Shown here: positions 57,001 to 64,000 of the stretch, one piece after another
Numbering within the stretch: position 1 is the stretch's first letter
Layout of the letters: each line of letters starts with the position of its first letter
Source: Spisula solida
Taxonomy: Eukaryota > Mollusca > Bivalvia > Venerida > Mactridae
Direction: 5' to 3'
NCBI GenBank assembly: GCA_947247005.1
Contig: OX365956.1
Coordinates: 751,501 to 815,500 of the forward strand
DNA: 64,000 bases
The notes under the pieces: generated by a model
What the model was told of the DNA's origin: nothing
Database searches by the model: none
The model's input: only the letters and a program-made list of their open reading frames with translations
Program-made: the position numbers and the translations under genes

Positions 57001-59652
57001 GATTATTGCGTTTTTTAAAAATAATTTGAAAATTAGACAATATTCAAACTGTGAGAAATGTAAGAACTGAATTTCAGAGGTCATATGACTTGACAGATGA
57101 TGCCACCGGAAGCTTTTCATGAATCAAAATGCAAACATTATATCATATATTTGATAAGGAACACAACTTATATATTATAGAATATGATTATTTAGTTTTT
57201 CTAAAATAATTTGGAAATATAACTATATCTAAACTGTGAGAAATGTAAGAACTGAATTTCAGAGGTCATGCGACTTGATAGATGATGCCCCCGGGAGCTT
57301 TTAAGGAACCCAAATACATACATTGTATCATATGTTTGATAAAGAGGACAACTTATATATCATAGAATATGATTATTGCGTTTTTTTAAAATAATTTGAA
57401 AATTAGACAATATTCAAACTGTGAGAAATGTAAGAACTGAATTTCAGAGGTCATATGACTTGACAGATGATGCCCCCGGAAGCTTTTCATGAATCAAAAT
57501 GCAAACATTATATCATATATTTGATAAGGAACACAACTTATATATTATAGAATATGATTATTTAGTTTTTCTAAAATAATTTGGAAATATAACTATATTT
57601 AAACTGTGAGAAATGGAAGAACTGAATTTCAGAGGTCATGGGACTTGATAGATGATGCCCCAGGGATCTTTTCATGTATCAAAATGCATACATTGTATCA
57701 TATAGTTGATAAAAAACACAACTTATATATTATAGAACATAATTATTGAGTATTTCTAAAATATTTTGGAAAAAATAACAATATTCAAACTGTGAGAAAT
57801 GTAAGAAGTGAATTTCAGAGGTCATGTGACTTGATAGATGATGCCACCAGGAGCTTTTCATGAATCAAAATGCATACATTATTTCATATATTTGATTAAG
57901 AACACAACTTTTGTATTATAGGACATGATTATTAAATTTTAGTTTTTCTAAAATAATTTGGAAAATATAACAATATTTAAACTGTGAGAAATGTAAGAAC
58001 TGAATTTCACAGGTCATGTGACTTGATACATGATCCCCCCAGGAGCTTTTAATGAACTCAAATACATACATTGTATCATATGTTTGATAAATAACACAAC
58101 TTATATATTATAGAACATGATTATTGAGTCTTGCTAAATAATTTGGAAATGATAACAATATTTAAACTGTGAGAAATGTAAGAACTGAATTTTAGAGGTT
58201 GTGTCATTTGATAGACAATGCCCGAGGAGCTTTCAGTGAATTAGAATACATAAATTAGGCAATATATTTGATGAAGAACACAACTTTTATATTATAGAAC
58301 ATGATTATTGAGTTTTTCTGAAATAATTGGAAAAATAAGACAACATTTAAACTGTGAGAAAAGTCAGAACTGAATTTCAGAGGTTGTGTCACTTGATAGA
58401 CAATGCCCCTATGAGCTTTTAATGATAAAGTAGCCTGTAGGCAATGTATTTGATAAGGATATCAACCCATATATATATACAATATGACATAATGATAAGA
58501 GTTTTTCTAAAATAATTTGTAAAATATGACAATATTTAAACGGTGAGCAAAGTAAGATCGTAAATTCACTTAATAGATGATACCCGCAGAAGCTTTAAAT
58601 GAATCAGAACCAGTTTATGAGTAGTTTTGACGCAACAAATGTTCCATCTTTACTGTCATCTATACATTGAGATTGTTCATTTGTGAAAGTTTGAAGAAAT
58701 TCCATCCAGCAGTTTGTGAGGAGTTCAAACAAAATTTTCATTATTGGGTATATAGTAAAAGTAACAAAGGGCCTTAATAATGGCAAAACAATAATGTAAG
58801 GTATTTACTTAAACCTAGATAATTCTGTTTCGTCTATTTGCTTTCATTTATCCTCGCCACCGGATAATCCATATGGACGAGGCCCCCAGAAGAGGCTAGT
58901 CACTTTAGTGTTTGGGGATAGTGCATGATATAGAAGATGCTCCAGTTCCAGGAGCATCCCTGTTCTTTTATGTGCCGATGTAAAGCATCATACACGGGAC
59001 CTCACTTAACGTCTCGTCCGAAAGACTGTTAGCTAGTTTAGTTATGTTAGGTGGGAAACACTGAAAAGCATTTCTGTTTTTGACCGTCTGGAGTAGGGAT
59101 CAAATCCACAACCTTCAGATCAGCAGTCAGTAGCCCTTACCACTAGACCACTTGTCCACCTTTATTTTGTAAATAGGTGGCAACTATATATATAAGTACA
59201 GTGACCAAGAACCATAACTCTATGTCGCCCTGTTTTCAAATTATCTCCCTTTGTTTAATTTAATTAAGTATTCAATTGATTGACTTGAAACTTTAAATAT
59301 AAGTAGAATAGCATCTAGGAGAAGTGTTGTGACATAAAGAAACCTAACACTAACTGGTACCATTCTTGAATTATTTCCCTTTAACCAAAGAAGTAATGAT
59401 ATTTCCCTTTTCCTTCTTAGTCCTGTTTCTATGAAACATCAGTTAGTAACAAACATGTACTGTGGGGATGGCAATGTTAACATTGCTCTTATTTTCTTGA
59501 TAATAAATTTAACTGTAGGAAAATAGTTGGACACAACAGTGACATTGTTCAGGTCAGAATTACCTTGCAGTTCCAGTAAGTATTAATACCAGATCTTCAA
59601 AACAAAGGTGACAGTCAATGAGCCATCTTGGAAAGTACTTGACTGCCAAAAC
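54014..59652 (-). CDS. Two exons of an unrecognised gene inside the giant element
   Basis: The upstream exon, 59652-59564, follows a GACTTTATTTCAG acceptor and is open for 29 codons in phase 0 (VLAVKYFPRWLIDCHLCFED), ending AG|GTAATT in phase 2. The last exon, 54140-54014, follows an excellent TTTTTTTCTATTTGTAG acceptor in matching phase 2 and encodes 41 codons (LFDRTARQLLEINSMKLVFV) to a TGA. The 5.4-kb intron is mostly the 187-bp array. Phase agreement and composition support the pair. However, the upstream exon also reads openly for 22 codons in phase 2, so the model is uncertain. The family is unknown; it could be element-encoded or a captured host fragment. Confidence 0.38.
54257..54345. 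repeat. Simple repeat, (TTGA)n and GGGTTG
   Basis: Runs of GATTGATTGATTG flank GGGTTGGGTTGGGTTGG and GGTCGGGTCG variants. Confidence 0.85.
54346..55339. other. AT-rich interior of the giant element
   Basis: No supported gene; a short duplication CAAGCCAAATACCTTTTATT occurs at 54492-54531. Confidence 0.35.
55340..58590. repeat. 187-bp satellite array with dimeric higher-order units
   Basis: About 17 units repeat AAACTGTGAGAAATGTAAGA, CAGAGGTCATGTGACTTGAT, GATGATGCCCCC and AACACAACTTATATATTATA at about 187-bp spacing. Between 56500 and 57610 alternating units form a dimer of about 370 bp repeated three times nearly identically (AAGAGGACAACTTATATATC alternating with AAGGAACACAACTTATATAT). The outermost units are the most diverged. 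Confidence 0.95.
58591..58849. other. Edge of the array, no gene
   Basis: Unassigned AT-rich sequence with no supported frame. Confidence 0.3.
58850..59165 (-). mobile_element. tRNA-derived SINE, minus orientation
   Basis: On the minus strand 59165-59095 has box A-like TGGTCTAGTGG and box B-like GGATTTGATCCCTA. The body includes GAAAGACTGTTAG in plus sense (59021) and ends near GGATAATCC-ATATGGACGAGG. It lies inside the giant element. Confidence 0.65.
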
Positions 59653-60057
59653 CTGAAATAAAGTCGGATCAATTAATAATCATTGAAATGATTACTTCTA
59701 GTAAGATAAAACAATAATAATTAATGAAGTATTATACACCTATTGTCAAAAGATATATAGATGCATGTAGAAACTACCACTTTTATTATTATTTAATAGT
59801 ACAGCTCTGTCTGATTCGGTATGGATGATTCTGATATGTATCCGATGATAAGTAGTGCGAATATATCAATTTGCACATATAGATGAATCATAACAGGCAC
59901 ATCAGTCATGGTTCACTCATTTAGCTGTTCTCATTAGTATATATTGAGCGTAGATTCAGGTCTTGAACCTAGTAGCTTCAGTTTTATTTTAGACTATACA
60001 AATTTTGGCACTTTGTAAACTTCCATTTAACCATTAAGTTATTTCAAAATGTGCATA
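59653..60057. other. Interior of the giant element, no supported gene
   Basis: AT-rich; I see nothing. Confidence 0.3.
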
Positions 60058-60490
60058 GGCGGATCCAAGGGGGGGGTGGACCCGGCATACGCCCCCCCTA
60101 AAATCGCCAAAGTAGTGTCAATTCACTTGTTGTATCACACTAAATCACATATTTAAAGTCATTTTTGTTCTGCTTTCTGCGCGCTGTGCGCACGCAATTA
60201 ACATTTTCCACTAACCACAGACACTTCGATAGACTCTCTGCCGCCCCGTTATTCAGGTCGAACTTTGCGATTCTGATGTATCGCTCTTTTTGCACATTGA
60301 TTCTCTTTTCGCTGCATTTTATGACAACAAAGATGGATGCGTATTAAATGGAGCTACCGGGGTGATTCGCCCCCCCTGGACCCCCTAGCAGGGCTTTGCC
60401 CTGCACCCACCAGGGGCCCTTGCGACCTCCTGGACCCCCAGCTCATTTTTCATTTCACGCCCCCCCCTAACACTAAATCCTGGATCCGCC
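60058..60490. mobile_element. MITE with GGCGGATCC termini
   Basis: GGCGGATCCAAGGGGGGGG at the left is matched by CCCCCCC-and-GGATCCGCC at the right (TAAATCCTGGATCCGCC). The interior is C/G-homopolymer rich near both ends and non-coding; the 60-codon frame at 60165 is incidental. Confidence 0.85.
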
Positions 60491-61059
60491 CGTGATGTGA
60501 ATTGATAATCGATCGACCAAAAAATATTGTCGATACATCAATATCGCTTCTATAGATGACAGCTCTATTTAATGAAGGTTTGTCAAGTTTATAATATGTA
60601 CTACTGAGTCTACATCAATATGTTATTGTGAAAAACTCATAAATGGTTTAGGCCATCATGAAGTAATTAAAATCAATGGGTACAAGTGTGCCACACTCAA
60701 CCTAAACATTCTTAATTTTCCAGTCTAGAAATTAACAGACAAAGAAAACACAGCACCTACAACGAAAATATTCTTGTGAGCCATGCCAACAGTATGTAAA
60801 TATGGTGCATTCTGAAGTTTACATTTACACAAAAGCTTCGCCCCTGGCTAGTAGATCATCTTTTAGCCATGCTTTTGCGTACAGGGCTTTAACACTACAA
60901 CAATTAAATTTCCTTACAAATGTGCTTTTCAATAATTTTCTCAGGGGTTGGTCGGGGATAGACCTATCCAGATAATTTCATTTGTCATAGAAGTAAATAT
61001 TTTCTCCGTCTAGTTTCACTAACTAACATGCACCTCTTTTTGAGTTTATTGGCAGGTGT
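60491..61059 (-). other. Interior with one candidate minus-strand exon
   Basis: A possible exon lies at 60894-60829: AG acceptor after TTAATTGTTGTAG, 21 codons (VKALYAKAWLKDDLLARGEA) and a GTAAAT donor in phase 2. Its end phase does not fit the phase-0 reading of the exon at 59652, but it does fit the alternative reading there. No other frame is supported. Confidence 0.3.
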
Positions 61060-61340
61060 GCTGTTTAGGGCAGACTTAAATTCAATTAAGAGACAGCTAG
61101 GGATGTAAAACAAGGAATCCGGGTGCGTTATCCTAGCTCCTTCCAAATAATGAAGACTCCTTGGTTCTTAAACATGTCCAGCGAAAAACACCGATAAGCA
61201 TGAGACTACCTTTGAGTCCATGCAGACAGATAAGCTGTCTCCAATTGGCTGCTTTTGAATTCTGATGGTCCAGCCACAGCTAGTAAGGTACTGTTAGCGT
61301 CGAAATGGTTCGACTACTGGGCCATGCGATTCGGCCAACT
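61060..61340 (-). mobile_element. SINE-related repeat fragment
   Basis: It shares CAAGGAATCCGGGTGCG, CCAATTGGCTG and GTCCAGCCACAG with 48330-48730, in the same strand sense. The tRNA-like head is not visible. Confidence 0.5.
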
Positions 61341-61786
61341 GATTCAAAACGCTGACAAATAGCAGGGTATCGACAAATATTCTGACACAAAATTCCCTGA
61401 TCAAACATCAGTTTTCCCCGTCCCTGCCCTGGGTCAGGACAACAACACCCCACCCACCGTTGGCGTATAGTCGAGCATGCATGATAAAACTCATCTATGA
61501 ATTAGATATAGTTCTTTGAACAGTGACACAGTGTACTTAATGTAACACTCTGCTTATATACGCTTAGAACTCATGGCAAGGACTTTTCGGAACTGCGTAC
61601 AAACGACCGACAGTCTACTTTCACTTTCGATGTGTTTTGTTTACAGAAGTGATGATTTATATTTTATTGTTATGGTCTCCGATGTAGGAATTCAGGATCC
61701 GAAATGTAACAACGTCGAAGAAAAATTGCATCTACAGACTACACGCAATATTGTTTATTAAATTACAATATAAACAAGCGTTTTAC
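61341..61786. other. Interior of the giant element
   Basis: The 62-codon plus-strand frame at 61573 starts with ATGGCAAGG after a TATATA box at 61556, but it has no coding hallmark; it is left uncalled. Confidence 0.3.
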
Positions 61787-61829
61787 CTTGCAACCTGTCT
61801 TCATCGATGAATCTGCACATCCGCCGCAT
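61787..61829 (-). CDS. Candidate first coding exon with NRF-1-like site upstream
   Basis: On the minus strand ATG at 61829 opens 14 codons (MRRMCRFIDEDRLQ) and ends CAAG|GTAAAA in phase 1. Twenty-five bases upstream is GCGCATGCGCA (61854-61864), the NRF-1 palindrome seen at many animal promoters. The exon is short and no phase-1 partner was found, so this is tentative. Confidence 0.25.
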
Positions 61830-62121
61830 CACACCGTAAGAAATGTAAGTGCCGCGCATGCGCACTTATCCCAGTCGGACGAATATAACACCTCTGACGA
61901 TTCTTACGGGACACCGTCACAGTTTTGGAAATTCCGTGACGAGATTGTGAGGAACTTGGAAAGTTATAACATAAAACTATTTTTTTATAATAAATGTGTT
62001 TTATTAAGAATGAGATTGGTAATCATTTATTATTTTATACAACACATTTCCTCTTTCTTTTAACAGTCAGACATTTTTTACAAAACCAGGGTATATCACC
62101 GTCTGGCACTTCTGTTTCGAC

Positions 62122-62382
62122 CTAGCCTTCACAATTTGGATGATACCAGATTTTGCATTTCGAACAAATTACATATTGTCCGTCTTCTGGCATTTGGCAA
62201 CTGCAAAATACCTTTAAGTGCGCAGAATACCTGGTCCCATCGATAGACTCTGGCGTTCTTGTTCTTGCCGGAAACAGAGACATCTGGTTGTGCTCAAGAC
62301 AGTGGATTAGGTGCCCACGCAATAATTCGGGGTCGTATTCTTGACGTTTCCGGTGTTTGTTGTTTAAAACCCAAGACGTTCG
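62122..62382 (-). pseudogene. C-terminal remnant of a mobile-element-type protein ending in a PHD-like zinc finger
   Basis: The minus-strand frame is open from 62382 to a TAG at 62122 (86 codons) and has no start of its own. It contains YDPELLRGHLIHCLEHNQM, then a zinc-finger pattern C-x-C-x10-C-x2-C-x4-H-x2-C (VFCSCQMPEDG, VICSKCKIWYHPNCEG) at the very C terminus. C-terminal truncated PHD fingers of this form are familiar to me from invertebrate transposon proteins, often after an Ulp1-like peptidase; that link is from memory. The frame is cut at its 5' side by the subterminal repeats of the giant element, so the rest of the gene is lost or lies elsewhere. Confidence 0.6.
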
Positions 62383-62394
62383 TTAATAATTTCC

Positions 62395-62616
62395 ATAAAA
62401 CCCGTGACAGAACCAGGACAATACGGTAACAATAATAAAAGACCAGTGATAACATTTCATAATATCATTCATAATAGTGAATAAAATCCGTGACGATACT
62501 GTACAAAACCCGTGACGATAACGACAAAACCCGTGACAGCAAGTGAACAAAACCCGTGACAACCCGTGATAATAACGTCACGGGTATTAAGGTCGTCACG
62601 GGTTTTAGTAGATCTG
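62395..62616. repeat. Right subterminal repeat cluster and TIR
   Basis: About eight copies of AAAACCCGTGACG-type sequence, the last two in inverted orientation, end in GTTTTAGTAGATCTG. The array mirrors the left end at 49748-50030. Confidence 0.88.
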
Positions 62617-62625
62617 TATAAAGAG

Positions 62626-63289
62626 TGATTTATTTACAATTGAAAATTTTCATTTGTTGTGTCAAAATCCAGTAAAACGTACTCACTCAAATTTAATAAA
62701 AATCACATTGTTGTGTTCTCCAATCTATTATCCAGGTGCTTGAATGCTAGTGATTGAATGCGACGTATGCAACGAATTTATGACACAAGGTCAAACGCGT
62801 GCCACATGTCTTATGTACAAGCGTATTTTGTTTCAAAGACAAAGAATGAAAGTTATTTTAATTTCACTTAAAAAGTCTTTTTTTATTCAATTTAAACTGA
62901 TTGATAATTTGTGACAGACATATATCGGTATTTGGGACATACAATACATAAACAACTTGTAACAAAATATTGGTGTTTTTTACTCCTAATATACTTTTTA
63001 GAGTCATAGCCTAATGTGCAATAAGAACATGTTTATGTATGTGTCAATTGAGTATGTGCCGTTTGTGTGAGTGTCCTTGTGTTGTGTGATTCTAGGACTC
63101 CAACTCTTGAGAACCCTGGTACACTTTGGACATGTTTTTATTCAGATTCAATCAGCATTAGCTGAGTTATAGTCCTTCGTGTGGTCAAAGGAGCTGCTCA
63201 TGCGGTCCAAGAAGCAATTGTTCTTATAGAGGGGTGTACTCATTAGATTCTAAGCCCTGTTCAACTTATGAGAAGTGCTCAAGGTGAGC
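62626..63289. other. Flank of the giant element, no supported gene
   Basis: AT-rich, turning into dispersed repeat text (TTCAATCAGCATTAGCTGAGTTATAG near 63148). No coding frame. Confidence 0.35.
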
Positions 63290-64000
63290 TATTGTGATCG
63301 CCCTATGTCCGGCGTCCAGCACTCTAGAGGTCAGTTTGCACTTAATCTGTATGAAACTTGGTCACAATGTTTGTCTCTATAAAATTAAGGACAAGTTTAT
63401 AACTGGGTCATCTGGGGTCAAAAACTAGGTCACTAGGTCAAATCAAAGAAAACCCTTGTTAACACTCTAGAAGTCACATTTTTTAAATAATCTTAATAAA
63501 AGTTGTTCACAATGTGTATCTTTATGAAATCTAGGCCAAGTTTGCAACTGGGTCATCTGGGGTAAAAAACAAGGTCATCTGGTCACATTGAAGAAAAACT
63601 TTGTTAACACTCTAGAGGTCACATATTTTACCTAATCTTTATGAAACTTGGTCAAAATGTTTGTCTCTATTAAAGCTAGGTCAAGTTTGTAATTGGGTCA
63701 ACTGGGGTCAAAAACTAGGTCACTAGGACAAATCAAAGAAAAACCCTTGACTTGTTAACACTCTAGAGGTCACAATTTTTATATAATCTTAATGAAACTT
63801 GTTCACAATGTGTATCTCTATGAACTCAAGGTCAAATTTGCAACTGGGTTATCTGGGGTCAAAAACTTGGACACCATGTCACATTAAAGGAAACCCTTGT
63901 TAACACTCTAGGGGTCACATTTTAATTTATTACCTAACCTTTATGAAACTTGGTCACAATGTTTGTTTCTATGTAATCTAGGTCAAGTTCGTAGCTGGGT
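63290..64000 (-). repeat. AGGTCA-rich tandem array, inverse of 44380-46740
   Basis: Units repeat TTGTTAACACTCTAGAGGTC, ATGAAACTTGGTCACAATG, AGGTCAAGTTTG and GGGTCATCTGGGGTC at about 140-150-bp spacing and run off the window. A perfect DR2 (AGGTCACTAGGTCA) lies at 63427-63440. Confidence 0.85.

Larger units (their letters stand above)
49748..62616. mobile_element. Giant TIR element, 12.87 kb, with 9-bp target-site duplication
   Basis: The left end GGGATCTACTAAAACCCGTG and the right end, which reads CAGATCTACTAAAACCCGTG on the minus strand, match at 22 of 24 bases through ...ACGA. TATAAAGAG flanks both sides exactly (49739-49747 and 62617-62625; a tenth matching G is ambiguous). Both ends carry clusters of AAACCCGTGACG-type repeats in both orientations, found nowhere else in the window. 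A 9-10-bp duplication with long subterminal repeats is the habit of Mutator-like elements, but no MULE transposase was seen. The cargo is two tandem arrays, a PHD-finger coding remnant and candidate minus-strand exons, with SINEs and a MITE inserted. The alternative is two separate MITEs, but neither end has its own second terminus. Confidence 0.75.

Noticed and set aside
1..64000. Integrated virus or bacterial operon
   Set aside because: No polymerase, capsid or integrase frames and no closely packed co-oriented genes are present; the LTR element lacks any coding region.

Overview
The window looks like nuclear DNA of a marine invertebrate, most likely a bivalve mollusc. This is inferred from the AT-rich composition, split genes with GT-AG introns, tRNA-derived SINEs whose 3' part contains GGCGCTATATAAAT, and dense short inverted-repeat elements and TGACC-rich repeats of the kind abundant in bivalve genomes. 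The species cannot be named from the sequence. There is no bacterial-type operon, CRISPR array or rRNA.

Region 1 (1-16.3 kb): the 3' part of one plus-strand gene for a secreted or surface protein. Twelve exons are visible. Nearly all are phase 1-1 modules, and they end in two Sushi/CCP domains, a Thr-rich stalk and a C-terminal hydrophobic helix. Its introns hold a SINE, MITE-like elements, a minisatellite and duplicated intron blocks. A short minus-strand coding remnant lies at 145-297.

Region 2 (16.3-21.8 kb): a full-length LTR retrotransposon with 274-bp LTRs that differ at two positions, a primer-binding site and a purine tract, but no gag or pol reading frame. It is a large non-autonomous (LARD-like) element.

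Region 3 (21.8-33 kb): mostly repeats. These include a 425-bp multi-hairpin foldback element, a 69-bp satellite of about 25 units, a near-perfect 168-bp palindrome, a 1.72-kb TIR element without transposase, and a 58-bp minisatellite. A broken minus-strand coding remnant lies at 22.8-23.3 kb.

Region 4 (33-49.7 kb): a promoter-like stretch and a candidate two-exon small gene (33777-34254), a candidate spliced non-coding transcript (37.7-42.3 kb), dispersed bivalve-type repeats including nested insertions, and two phase-compatible minus-strand coding exons (47622-48079).

Region 5 (49.7-62.6 kb): a 12.87-kb segment bounded by 24-bp terminal inverted repeats (22 matches) and a perfect 9-bp target-site duplication, with many AAACCCGTGACG-type subterminal repeats. 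It carries two large internal tandem arrays, a minus-strand coding remnant ending in a PHD-like zinc finger, and several candidate minus-strand exons. I read it as a single giant, probably decayed DNA transposon. It is the most unusual object in the window.

Region 6 (62.6-64 kb): flank and another TGACC/AGGTCA-rich repeat array. All exon calls come from reading frames and splice signals only; no transcript or homology search was available.
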